Of a stretch of DNA of 64,000 nt, positions 27,381-39,264 are shown piece after piece (position 1 is the stretch's first letter; each line of letters opens with the position of its first letter). The position numbers and the translations under genes were made by a program. The DNA is taken from contig NZ_CAJHAZ010000010.1 of the NCBI RefSeq assembly GCF_904846525.1, positions 1-64,000 on the forward strand, written 5' to 3'. The notes under the pieces were generated by a model. That model did not search any database. It was given only the letters and a program-made list of their open reading frames with translations, and was not told the origin of the DNA. Origin of the DNA: Psychrobacter sp. 1044 (GTDB taxonomy: Bacteria > Pseudomonadota > Gammaproteobacteria > Pseudomonadales > Moraxellaceae).

Positions 27381-27383
27381 AAT
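27355..27383 (+). promoter_or_regulatory. Strong sigma-70 promoter of tRNA-Glu
   Basis: A perfect TTGACA at 27355-27360, 17-base spacer and TAGAAT at 27378-27383. It is preceded by an A-rich tract resembling an UP element and followed by a GC-containing discriminator. It ends about 50 bases before the tRNA. It overlaps the last codons and stop of the small membrane peptide gene. Confidence 0.85.
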
Positions 27384-27433
27384 ACGCACCACTTCAGCAT
27401 AAAGGTGAAAGCAGCTGAGGTGTTGTGTTACTA

Positions 27434-27509
27434 GTCCCCATCGTCTAGAGGCCTAGGACACCGCCCTTTCACGGCGGTAACGGGGGTTCGAATCCCCCTG
27501 GGGACGCCA
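27434..27509 (+). tRNA. tRNA-Glu (anticodon UUC)
   Basis: A full cloverleaf can be drawn. The acceptor GTCCCCA pairs with TGGGGAC. The anticodon stem is CCGCC/GGCGG around the loop CTTTCAC, with anticodon TTC at 27468-27470. The T arm is GGGGG-TTCGAAT-CCCCC, and a discriminator G precedes an encoded CCA at 27507-27509. The promoter is at 27355-27383 and the terminator at 27576-27616. Confidence 0.98.
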
Positions 27510-27575
27510 CTATTTGGCGTCACTTATTAGCAAGTTTGCTGCAAAGCATCTGATAAGACTAATAAGCGTACCACC

Positions 27576-27616
27576 AAAAAGCCCAATCACAATACCATTG
27601 TGATTGGGCTTTTTTT
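27576..27616 (+). terminator. Terminator after tRNA-Glu
   Basis: AAAAAGCCCAATCACAAT pairs perfectly with ATTGTGATTGGGCTTTTT around a three-base loop; an 18 bp stem with a T6 tail. The remaining DNA up to the BLUF gene (27617-27835) shows nothing else. Confidence 0.93.
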
Positions 27617-27835
27617 ATGCCTGTTTTTTATATCATGAGGTTCTTGATACCTTAGCACTCAGTTCGTCATCGCCGATTTACTTGATAAATGAAGCATAAT
27701 TAATTTTATAGATAAGATCCAGTATTAGGTTCGCTCAAAATATTAAGATATATTTACTAAGTGTCGCTATCCATGGTTTCTATACCTAACTTGATGTTTT
27801 GTTTATTTATTGAATTTTTTATCATAAATTTAAGC

Positions 27836-27866
27836 AAAAAAATCCAGCATTGAATACTGGATTTTT
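27836..27866 (-). terminator. Terminator of the BLUF gene
   Basis: On the minus strand AAATCCAG and CTGGATTT form a stem with a T run; it lies 28 bases after the BLUF stop. Confidence 0.8.
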
Positions 27867-27893
27867 AAATCAAACAATCTATTTTTACAAAAA

Positions 27894-28517
27894 CTACCAA
27901 ATCTTATCTGATAGCATTAGCCACAACAATGTCATCACAATCATGATACCGAGTACTGTTTGAATCAAGAAGAATGCTTGATGCTGACCAACAACCTTAC
28001 TTAACGTCACCCCTAACGTGCTGTACTTGATAGGTGGCGTGTCAATATTGCCAGTTCTTGCTTGTTCCTCATAATACCCTTGTAAGATATCTAAAAATTC
28101 GCGCCATGCGTTAGAGCCCCAATCATAGGGTTTAAATGGCATGAGTTTTTTCAGCTCAGGCTCTTTGGTCATCCAACGTTCAAGTGTAATGGAGCGTAGA
28201 GACCAGTTCGAAAAACGGCGTTCGGTAATTTCTGAAAAATCTAAGATTTTTAATTCTTTATGTCGATCGTCTAATAATAAGCGATTCTTTAGATTGGTTA
28301 AATCTTGTTCTGACCCTTCTGCACATTGAAAAAAGTAGCCATTGCCATAGCAAAGAATACCCGTAACATTATCGGCTTGGTTACGCTCAATCGCGACCTC
28401 TGAGATGTCGTTAAGCGTGCTGGGGCTTGAAAGACCAGTCGAAGTAATTTGGCTTATATATATAAGCTGGCAGAGATCTGTCGTCACTGGATTTGTCGAA
28501 TCGTTGATTGTTGACAA
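27894..28517 (-). CDS. Membrane-anchored BLUF blue-light sensor
   Basis: The N-terminal 110 residues form a BLUF domain, which binds FAD and senses blue light. The key residues are in place: Tyr20 (LIYIS), Asn46 (ERNQADNVTGIL), Gln64 (YFFQCAEG) and Trp105 (RFSNWSLRSI). The semi-conserved Met two residues after the Trp in many BLUF proteins is Leu107 here. About 65 residues of linker follow. One C-terminal membrane helix (FFLIQTVLGIMIVMTLLWLML, about 180-203) ends within four residues of the C-terminus. No output domain (EAL, GGDEF) is present, so the signal is probably passed through protein contacts at the membrane. It is monocistronic, with 400 bp of AT-rich DNA upstream. BLUF proteins are common in Psychrobacter and Acinetobacter, where they affect motility and biofilm. 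Confidence 0.9.
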   Translation of the reverse strand: MSTINDSTNPVTTDLCQLIYISQITSTGLSSPSTLNDISEVAIERNQADNVTGILCYGNGYFFQCAEGSEQDLTNLKNRLLLDDRHKELKILDFSEITERRFSNWSLRSITLERWMTKEPELKKLMPFKPYDWGSNAWREFLDILQGYYEEQARTGNIDTPPIKYSTLGVTLSKVVGQHQAFFLIQTVLGIMIVMTLLWLMLSDKIW

Positions 28518-28923
28518 TCAGCTTCTCCCTATTTTCAGGTAAATGTAGCTAAGACAACCATACTAAATTTAGAAAAAACATAGAAACAAGATCTTTGAAA
28601 ATATCAAATAGGCTTGGTATATTATTGATTTTATAAATGTTTATATTAATTGTATTAAGTTGGTTACATCATAGGCTAGTTTAGTCATCAAAGCAATATA
28701 TGTTTATCTTATATCATTAATTGAAAAAACCAAACAATAATTCGCAATTATTTATATCGAGAACTTGCACTGTGGTTTATGGGCAGCGATAGGATAAATA
28801 GGTAATATGGGAGAGGAAAGTTATGATAAAAATCGTCACCAATGAGCGATAAGACCACTGGCTCATTAATGAGATTGATACAGACTGATGTCTATTACGA
28901 ATGTTTAATTATTTTTTGTCTAC
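28518..28923. other. Intergenic region upstream of the BLUF gene
   Basis: 406 bp, very AT rich, between the BLUF start and the ispD stop. It must hold the leftward BLUF promoter. I see no operator, hairpin or credible open frame. Confidence 0.4.
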
Positions 28924-29691
28924 TCAGAACTGGGCATTAATAATCGCTGTGAGTAAAATAGCATCATCAGGATAAGTGAGCTTGATATTCTGGCGACTGC
29001 CAGTCACGAGGCGAATGGGTAGGTCTAAACATTCAAATGCACTGGCTTCATCAGTAATAGTGAGCTCGTGTTCAGCGACATAAGTCAATACTTTTTGCAG
29101 CTGACCTAAGCGAAACACTTGCGGCGTTTGTGCTTGCCACATATGACGGCGATCGATAGTACGTTTAGCGTAAGAATATGGGCTGCTACTCACTGTCAGG
29201 GTAACTACAGGCGTCTCACCTACAAGCTCAGATTGAGCGGTAGACTGCGGATAGGATTCCTTTAAAGTATCAGCCACCGGTGTCGCTAAGATAGCACCAT
29301 AGGGCTCTAGCATCGCCGCTTCGATGACCTCTTCAATATCATGACTGGAAACCGCAGGACGCGCAGCATCATGAATAACAACCAAATCTGAATCGTCGGC
29401 TCCCGCCTCAATAATCGCCTTTACCCCTGCTCTTACTGACTGCCAACGCTCATCGCCGCCAATCACATATTTGATGGGGAGCGCAAAATTAAGCGTCTGT
29501 GCTGTACTGTCATCTGCTGCGACGACCAATAAACATGTATCAATATAAGCACTAGTAGCAAGCCGTGCCACACTATGCTGTAGCAAGGTCTGCCCTTGCA
29601 ACATCGTATATTGCTTGGCGATAGAGGCACCAAAACGACTACCGCGACCCGCAGCGACGATCATGGCATGTACATTAGGGATGATATTCAT
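28924..29691 (-). CDS. ispD: 2-C-methyl-D-erythritol 4-phosphate cytidylyltransferase
   Basis: Third step of the MEP isoprenoid pathway: CTP plus MEP to CDP-ME. The 255-residue nucleotidyltransferase starts with the CTP-binding loop IVAAGRGSRFGASIAKQY (about 11-28), with Arg and Lys of the active site. VVIHDAARPAVS (about 110), RRHMWQAQTPQVFR and ITDEASAFE complete the IspD pattern. It is about 20 residues longer than E. coli IspD because of an insertion near 150-170 (SYPQSTAQSELVGETPVV). It follows ftsB at 150 bp on the same strand, the conserved ftsB-ispD order. No ispF follows here. Confidence 0.94.
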   Translation of the reverse strand: MNIIPNVHAMIVAAGRGSRFGASIAKQYTMLQGQTLLQHSVARLATSAYIDTCLLVVAADDSTAQTLNFALPIKYVIGGDERWQSVRAGVKAIIEAGADDSDLVVIHDAARPAVSSHDIEEVIEAAMLEPYGAILATPVADTLKESYPQSTAQSELVGETPVVTLTVSSSPYSYAKRTIDRRHMWQAQTPQVFRLGQLQKVLTYVAEHELTITDEASAFECLDLPIRLVTGSRQNIKLTYPDDAILLTAIINAQF

Positions 29692-29841
29692 AGGGCAATG
29701 TTCATAAAGTAGTATTCATGGTTAGAACCCATGACAGTATTGCTAGGGATAGACGAGGAATAAGAGAAGTAACGAATTTCAGGTGTATAAGGTTTCTATT
29801 ATAGACAATAGAAGATCATAATTTTAGACAGTTAAGAGCAA

Positions 29842-30150
29842 TTAATAACGGCTATGTGTGGTGGGCGCCGTAGATACTTGTACAAAGGTCTCGTTCGGCT
29901 TAATCAAACCCAAGTCTAAACGAGCGTGCTCTTCTACTGCCTCAAGACCAGTTTTTAAGTCATGCACATCAGTACGCAATAAGTTATTTGCTGCCACTTG
30001 GTTTTCGTTTAAGCGTTGTTGTTCTTCGATTTGAGTCAGCAATTTATTATGCTCAAAGCGACCATTTTCGCCCAGCCAATACTGATATTGCAGTCCCAAA
30101 AGGACGGCAACGGCTAGAGCAAGTAGCATAAATTGGCTAAAGTATTTCAT
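29842..30150 (-). CDS. ftsB: Cell division protein FtsB
   Basis: Small bitopic division protein that, with FtsL and FtsQ, forms the complex activating FtsWI at the septum. In 102 residues it shows a short N-terminus, one membrane helix (about 6-21, QFMLLALAVAVLLGLQ), then a periplasmic coiled coil (about 30-65: LLTQIEEQQRLNENQVAANNLL), and the conserved ending AVEEHARLDLGLIKPNETFVQV. It lies between eno and ispD, the standard gammaproteobacterial position. Confidence 0.93.
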   Translation of the reverse strand: MKYFSQFMLLALAVAVLLGLQYQYWLGENGRFEHNKLLTQIEEQQRLNENQVAANNLLRTDVHDLKTGLEAVEEHARLDLGLIKPNETFVQVSTAPTTHSRY

Positions 30151-30210
30151 AAGATAATAACGCCAAACAACATAGAGACAATAATAAAAATAAAAAACCA
30201 GCTAAGCTTG

Positions 30211-30252
30211 CTAGGCGATATATCACCAGATTAATGATGACATATCGCCTAG
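30211..30252. repeat. Perfect inverted repeat between eno and ftsB
   Basis: CTAGGCGATAT (30211-30221) and ATATCGCCTAG (30242-30252) flank a 20-base loop. There is a further weak match (CTTG/CAAG) outside. It has no T run, so it could be an RNA processing or stabilising hairpin in the eno-ftsB message, or a protein site. Confidence 0.6.
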
Positions 30253-30274
30253 CTGTAGCAAGAAATCTGGCTTG

Positions 30275-31911
<1,637 letters not shown>

Positions 31912-34272
31912 TTATGCTTTTGTTAGACGTTCTGTTTTAGCGTGGGAGCCAGATACTGTGTTATCCAGCTCAACCTTTGTTTTAAATTGGGTCAAACGTA
32001 AGGCATTCATTAATACAGAAATAGAGCTAAGCGCCATCGCAGCGGCGGCAATCATAGGGTTTAAGAAACCAAAAGCAGCCAGCGGAATACCCAAGCAGTT
32101 ATAAATAAAAGCAAAAAACAGATTTTGCTTGATGTTGCGCACCGTTGCATTAGCGATTTTTTGCGCGGCATCAATATGCATCAGTGACTCACCCATCAAG
32201 TGGGCAGACGCACTATGCTGGGCGACGTCTGTGCCTTCAAACATGGCAAAGCTTGCATCGGCAGTTGCCATCGCTGGCGCATCGTTGACACCATCACCTG
32301 CCATTGCAACTTTATGACCAGCCGTTTGCAACAAGGCAATTTGACTGGCCTTATCGCGTGGGCTCATTTTACCATAAGCTTGCTCAATACCCAGCTGCCC
32401 TGCCACATGATCGACCACAGACTGCTTATCACCACTCATCAAAATGACATTGATACCTGCGTCTTGCAGCGCAGTAATAGCCTTCGGAGTATCTACCTTT
32501 AGGTCATCAGCTAGAGCAAAAGCACCCAAAGCTTCCTCATTAATACTAACAGCAACGGTACTGGCAATTTGCCATACCTTTGGCATCAGCTTAGGCAGTG
32601 TTAAATTGGCAAACTCTGCGGTACCGACTTTTACCACACCCAAACCTTCAATATTTGCTTGTATACCAGCGCCTTTAATGACACTAATATCAGTCACATT
32701 CATCAACGGCAAATTTCGCTCAGTAGCCGCGTTAACCAATGCTGTTGCTAGCGGATGACTGGCATGTGCTTCAACGCTTGCGGCAATTTGTAACACATCA
32801 TCGACTGCGATCGATTTATCCACCATCACATGGTCCACGATAGTCGGCTTACCAATGGTCAAAGTACCTGTTTTATCGAGCACTACTGTATCGATGTTGC
32901 CTGCCGCTTCAAGACTTTGCGCATCCTTAAACCAGACGCCATGACGAGCAGCAACGCCCATACCAGCCATGATAGCGGCTGGCGTTGCCAAACCTAAAGC
33001 ACAAGGACATGCAATGACCAACACCGAAACTGCATGCATCAAGGCAGTATCCATCATGCCAGTCAGCCACCACGTCACTCCAAAGGTGATAAGCGCAATG
33101 GCAACGACGACTGGGACGAATACCGCCGTCACTCTATCGGCGAGACGGGCTAAATTGGCTTTTGAGCCTTGGGCATCGCTGAGGGCTTGTACCATATCAC
33201 CAAGCTTTGTATCACTACCTTTAGCACTGACGCGGTATAATAAGCTGCCATTTTCAACCAACGCCCCTGCTAATAATTTATCTCCCACTTCTTTTTTAAG
33301 CGGTACCGACTCACCCGTTAAATGACTCTCGACACACCAGCCAGCACCATCGATAACCACCCCATCGGTTGCGACGCGGCTGCCTTGTTTAGCACGCAAA
33401 ATATCACCAACTTGCACGTCTTTAAGAGCAACATTATGAAAATCACCATTAGGCTGCTGCTGTTCGACTTCATCGGGCGTTAAAGACAATAATAAATCGA
33501 TACTATTGAGGCTGTGTTTCTTAGTACGCTCTTCTAGATACTTACCCGTACGCACAAAAGCAATGACCATGACGCCTGCTTCAAAATACACCGCAGGACT
33601 GCCATCCGCACCGTGACCACCAGCATGACCACTTTGCAGCAAACTGTTTAAAGTGCCATCGCCATGGGTCAGCCACAGATACGTTGAATACGCCCAAATA
33701 GTCACGGTACCGATGACGACTAGCACGTCCATATTGGCAAGACCACCTTTAATAGATGCCCAAGCGCTTTTGTAAAATGGCAAGGCAAATCCAAACTGTA
33801 CAATGGTCGCTAATATAAACTGAATCCAAATCGGCGGCATCCACGCCATACCCTGCCCAACGAGCATACCTGCCATACCAATTAAAAACGGCACCAAACA
33901 AACCCATAACCCAATCAAGCGCCATGGGTACTGAGTCGCGGTATCTTCGTCTGTTTTTGCAAACAAACTATCGGCCGCCTGCAAATTGGCAACGAAGCCT
34001 GTTTTATTTACCCATTCTGTCACTTGTTCAGGCGTTGTCTGGGTCGGATCATAATCAACATTAGCGGTCTCGCCAGCGAAGTTTACACTCACCTCGTATA
34101 CCGACGGCTTTTTGTTGAGCACCTTCTCAATTCGCGAGGCGCAGGCTTGACACGTCATCCCCTCAATTGCTAGCTGCAAGTGTGCATGCTGCGGCGCGAG
34201 CGGCGTATTGGATTGAATGTCAGTTTTTACATCGTAGGCGTCATGATTGTCGGTTTGGGTAGTATCATTCAT
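31912..34272 (-). CDS. copA: Copper-exporting P1B-type ATPase
   Basis: Inner-membrane Cu(I) exporter of 786 residues. One N-terminal metal-binding domain carries MTCQACASRIEKVL (about 35-48). Membrane helices follow, then the actuator TGES segment (HLTGESVPLKKEVGD), the transmembrane metal site CPCALGLATPAA, the phosphorylation motif DKTGTLTIGKP, the HP motif (ASHPLATAL), GDGVNDAPAMATADA and a final pair of helices with MALSSISVLMNALRL. The CPC motif and the copper chaperone next door support Cu(I) rather than Zn/Cd. It lies after copZ at 220 bp on the same strand with a terminator between, so copA probably has its own promoter. A His-rich loop (HAGGHGADG) is notable. Confidence 0.94.
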   Translation of the reverse strand: MNDTTQTDNHDAYDVKTDIQSNTPLAPQHAHLQLAIEGMTCQACASRIEKVLNKKPSVYEVSVNFAGETANVDYDPTQTTPEQVTEWVNKTGFVANLQAADSLFAKTDEDTATQYPWRLIGLWVCLVPFLIGMAGMLVGQGMAWMPPIWIQFILATIVQFGFALPFYKSAWASIKGGLANMDVLVVIGTVTIWAYSTYLWLTHGDGTLNSLLQSGHAGGHGADGSPAVYFEAGVMVIAFVRTGKYLEERTKKHSLNSIDLLLSLTPDEVEQQQPNGDFHNVALKDVQVGDILRAKQGSRVATDGVVIDGAGWCVESHLTGESVPLKKEVGDKLLAGALVENGSLLYRVSAKGSDTKLGDMVQALSDAQGSKANLARLADRVTAVFVPVVVAIALITFGVTWWLTGMMDTALMHAVSVLVIACPCALGLATPAAIMAGMGVAARHGVWFKDAQSLEAAGNIDTVVLDKTGTLTIGKPTIVDHVMVDKSIAVDDVLQIAASVEAHASHPLATALVNAATERNLPLMNVTDISVIKGAGIQANIEGLGVVKVGTAEFANLTLPKLMPKVWQIASTVAVSINEEALGAFALADDLKVDTPKAITALQDAGINVILMSGDKQSVVDHVAGQLGIEQAYGKMSPRDKASQIALLQTAGHKVAMAGDGVNDAPAMATADASFAMFEGTDVAQHSASAHLMGESLMHIDAAQKIANATVRNIKQNLFFAFIYNCLGIPLAAFGFLNPMIAAAAMALSSISVLMNALRLTQFKTKVELDNTVSGSHAKTERLTKA

Positions 34273-34445
34273 AAATAAAACTCGGTATGGCGTTTATGCG
34301 TTATGGCGTTATAAAGTCGTCTGAGCTAGGACAGCAACTCAGTGGATGGAATATCTAAGTCAAACAAATAGCACACTTTTAAATTTGATATTGGTATGGT
34401 CACACTGAATAATTAGTACGCTACTATCAATAATTTTCAACCATT

Positions 34446-34474
34446 AAAAAACCAGCCTTGATAGCCGGTTTTTT
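34446..34474 (-). terminator. Terminator of copZ
   Basis: AAAACC-GC/GC-GGTTTT type stem with one mismatch, with T runs. It lies 18 bases after the copZ stop and separates it from copA. Confidence 0.75.
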
Positions 34475-34491
34475 AATACAAACGGAGTAGG

Positions 34492-34716
34492 TTAAGCATT
34501 GGCAACAGTGGCATCAAAGCCTGCATCGTCGATAGCAGCAGCAATTGTCTCTACACTGGTTTTGCTATCATCAAAAGTAACCGTCGCTTGATTATCTGCC
34601 AGCTCAATACTGATATCGTCTAAGCCATCGATATCGGCAGTGGCGTTATGCACACTGGCCACACAGCCACCACAAGTCATGCCATCAATTTTAATAATAC
34701 GTGTTTGGTTTGCCAT
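34492..34716 (-). CDS. copZ: CopZ-like copper chaperone (HMA domain)
   Basis: 74-residue heavy-metal-associated domain with the metal site MTCGGC (residues 13-18) and the ferredoxin-like pattern: IIKIDGMTCGGCVASVHNAT, then DISIELADNQATVTFDD and TIAAAIDDAGFDA. It would carry Cu(I) in the cytoplasm and hand it to CopA. Strongly acidic for a chaperone. It lies directly ahead of copA on the same strand, which supports the role. No CueR-like operator is obvious upstream. Confidence 0.9.
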   Translation of the reverse strand: MANQTRIIKIDGMTCGGCVASVHNATADIDGLDDISIELADNQATVTFDDSKTSVETIAAAIDDAGFDATVANA

Positions 34717-34890
34717 GAGAGGCTCCTTATTTTTGTAACTGAGTTTTTATAGGTAAATACTTTTATTAAAGAATTGCTTTTATAATTGTCTTTTTAAGAC
34801 GGCTATCTTTTAAGACCTTATAAAAATAGCACTTAACCAGCTTAAGCCCTATCACGGTTAACAACAAGGCTCTTTGATTATCACTTTATT

Positions 34891-34935
34891 AATAGAACCG
34901 TAAATAATGGAACTGTAAATAATAGAACCGTGAAT
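34891..34935. repeat. 15 bp tandem repeat, three units
   Basis: Three units of AATRGAAYYGTRAAT (34891-34905, 34906-34920, 34921-34935), two to four differences between units. It lies 175 bases upstream of the copZ start, in the 284 bp gap before it. Confidence 0.8.
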
Positions 34936-35000
34936 TTATGCCTAAGTGACAGACAATAGCGCTTATTTTAGAATAACGTCTAATCATCATGACGTGGGTT

Positions 35001-35234
35001 TTACGGTGCATCAAGAGGAAATGGCTGAGTCACATAATCGACCGTACTAATTGCCGCCGTAAACGCATGGATACTGGTGTCTGTATCTTCATAACGTATG
35101 GTGGCAACATGATTATCAGGATCAAGCTCGATGGCCGTAACCCCTGTGATATTTTTCAGCGCTGTCATCACACTCTTTAACCCTTCATCATCATCGATAT
35201 TTTCGATACTGACTGTTGCTGTTTGCATCGCCAT
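35001..35234 (-). CDS. HMA-fold protein lacking the CxxC metal site
   Basis: 77 residues with the beta-alpha-beta pattern of a heavy-metal-associated domain: ATVSIENIDDDEGLKSVMTAL, then ITGVTAIELDPDNHVATIRYED and FTAAISTVDYVTQ. Where CopZ has GMTCGGC this protein has NIDDDEG, and there is no cysteine anywhere. It therefore cannot bind copper in the usual way. The ATG has AAGAGG eight bases upstream. It begins 30 bp after the kdsA stop on the same strand and precedes copZ, so it may be cotranscribed with kdsA. It could be a decayed CopZ duplicate, a regulator that pairs with CopZ/CopA, or a protein using its acidic loop for another ion. Confidence 0.7.
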   Translation of the reverse strand: MAMQTATVSIENIDDDEGLKSVMTALKNITGVTAIELDPDNHVATIRYEDTDTSIHAFTAAISTVDYVTQPFPLDAP

Positions 35235-35264
35235 AATCTCAGCCTCTTATTGTCTGTGAATACA

Positions 35265-36215
<951 letters not shown>

Positions 36216-36308
36216 TTAAGCGTAATTGCTGACCAACCATTAAAAAAATTGTCATGTTTATTTCTTAAAAACAATCTCATTCATAGCCACAGTCATAAAA
36301 TTAAACGC

Positions 36309-36341
36309 AAAAAAAGACCAATCCGAAGATCAGTCTTTTTT
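36309..36341 (-). terminator. Terminator of pyrG
   Basis: On the minus strand AAAAAGAC, two G-U pairs, ATC, a TTCG tetraloop, GAT and GTCTTTTT form a stem with a T run, 28 bases after the pyrG stop. Confidence 0.82.
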
Positions 36342-36369
36342 ATACATGTAAGTTTTTATGCATTAACGA

Positions 36370-38097
<1,728 letters not shown>

Positions 38098-38145
38098 TTA
38101 GTACTTAGCTATTATAACGCACTACCCACTCAAAAAGGATATAAC

Positions 38146-38176
38146 AAAAAAAACTCACCCCGAAGGATGAGTTTTT
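38146..38176 (-). terminator. Terminator of the porin gene
   Basis: On the minus strand AAAACTCATCC, a TTCG tetraloop and GGGTGAGTTTT are followed by a T run, 24 bases after the porin stop. Confidence 0.85.
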
Positions 38177-38199
38177 ATAATCAGATTCTAATGCTTAGA

Positions 38200-39264
38200 T
38201 TAGAATTTGTATTCTAGACCAGTACCAACTACTAATACTTCTGCATCGCCACGTACGTTAATATCTTTTTCTAGAATATCATCAACATATGTGTAGTTAA
38301 CATTATCAGCTTTGTTCATACCAGCATAGGCATGAGCAATGATATTGTCTTTAAAGAAGTATTTACCACCAACAACGATCTGATTTGAATCAGCGTTGTC
38401 CATACCATCTAAATTGTCAGTTTTATTAAACTGAGTGTAGATAGAGGCTGGACGCGCAAAGTTAGCTAGAGCCATCTGAGCACTAACCACCAAACCTTTT
38501 TCTTTAGAAGATCCGTAATTATAGTCAGCTACTTGATATAAGGCACCTAAATTTACAGGAGCAGCGATAAATTTACCTAGATCTACAGTCGCTGTACCAC
38601 GGATGATGTCACCATCAATATTTTGATCTTTATCGTACGCAACACCAGCAGTAAAGCCAGTACCTTGATCAAACAACATGGCAACACCGAAACCTGCGTC
38701 ATCAGAGTCATCGCCATCTACATCATTAGAGCTGTACATTGCAGATAGTTGTAATGGTAGACCATTGTACTTAGGTGCAGTCCAAATGATTGAACTTGCA
38801 AGACGATTACTGTCAGCCATGTTTAATGCTGCAACTGTTTCTTTCTCATTTACAGTTTGACCTAGGTTATCCCAGTAACCTTCGTTAACAACAACGTTAT
38901 CAATACGAGCTAGCGTTGACTGGTTTTTACCAGCACGGAACTCACCGAACTGCTTGTTGTTTAAACCAAGAAACGTATCACGGTTAGTGAAAGTGGCATT
39001 ATCACCAGTAATACTTGTACCATACTCTAACTGATAGATAACATCAGTATTGGCAGTCATGGCTTCAGAGCCCTTAAAACCTAAGCGTGAAGCATGAGAA
39101 TTAATTTCTACATTGTCTTCATCATACATGTTGCCACTATCAGTATCAAATTCTGCATTGATGTAGTCAGCAGCTACAAATGCTTTACCATAGATAGTCG
39201 GTGCTGCATTGGCTGCAGATACAGATAAGGCAGCAACTGCTGTAGCTAAAAGTAGTTTTTTCAT
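38200..39264 (-). CDS. Outer-membrane general porin
   Basis: 354 residues with an N-terminal signal peptide (MKKLLLATAVAALSVSAANA, cleavage before APTIYG). The mature sequence opens with APTIYGKAFVAADY, typical of Gram-negative porins. It alternates beta strands with acidic Asp/Asn-rich loops, contains SHASRLGFKGSEAM and GEFRAGKNQSTLAR, and ends with the outer-membrane insertion signature GLEYKF (terminal Phe). It would form a trimeric pore for small solutes. The acidic loops (DNADSNQIVVG, SSNDVDGDDSDDAG) suggest cation preference. A 730 bp gap without genes lies upstream, consistent with a long regulated leader. Substrate unknown. Confidence 0.9.
   Translation of the reverse strand: MKKLLLATAVAALSVSAANAAPTIYGKAFVAADYINAEFDTDSGNMYDEDNVEINSHASRLGFKGSEAMTANTDVIYQLEYGTSITGDNATFTNRDTFLGLNNKQFGEFRAGKNQSTLARIDNVVVNEGYWDNLGQTVNEKETVAALNMADSNRLASSIIWTAPKYNGLPLQLSAMYSSNDVDGDDSDDAGFGVAMLFDQGTGFTAGVAYDKDQNIDGDIIRGTATVDLGKFIAAPVNLGALYQVADYNYGSSKEKGLVVSAQMALANFARPASIYTQFNKTDNLDGMDNADSNQIVVGGKYFFKDNIIAHAYAGMNKADNVNYTYVDDILEKDINVRGDAEVLVVGTGLEYKF

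Noticed and set aside
27434..27618. Integrated element at the tRNA-Glu 3' end
   Set aside because: The 3' end of the tRNA is not repeated downstream as an attachment site (only a short GGCGTCA follows) and no integrase or island genes follow.
32200..32758. Overlapping plus-strand frames opposite copA
   Set aside because: Antisense shadows of a conserved P-type ATPase; no family signature.
34717..35000. CueR-type copper operator ahead of copZ
   Set aside because: I could not find a convincing dyad with the spacing of a MerR-family promoter; only the 15 bp repeats are present.
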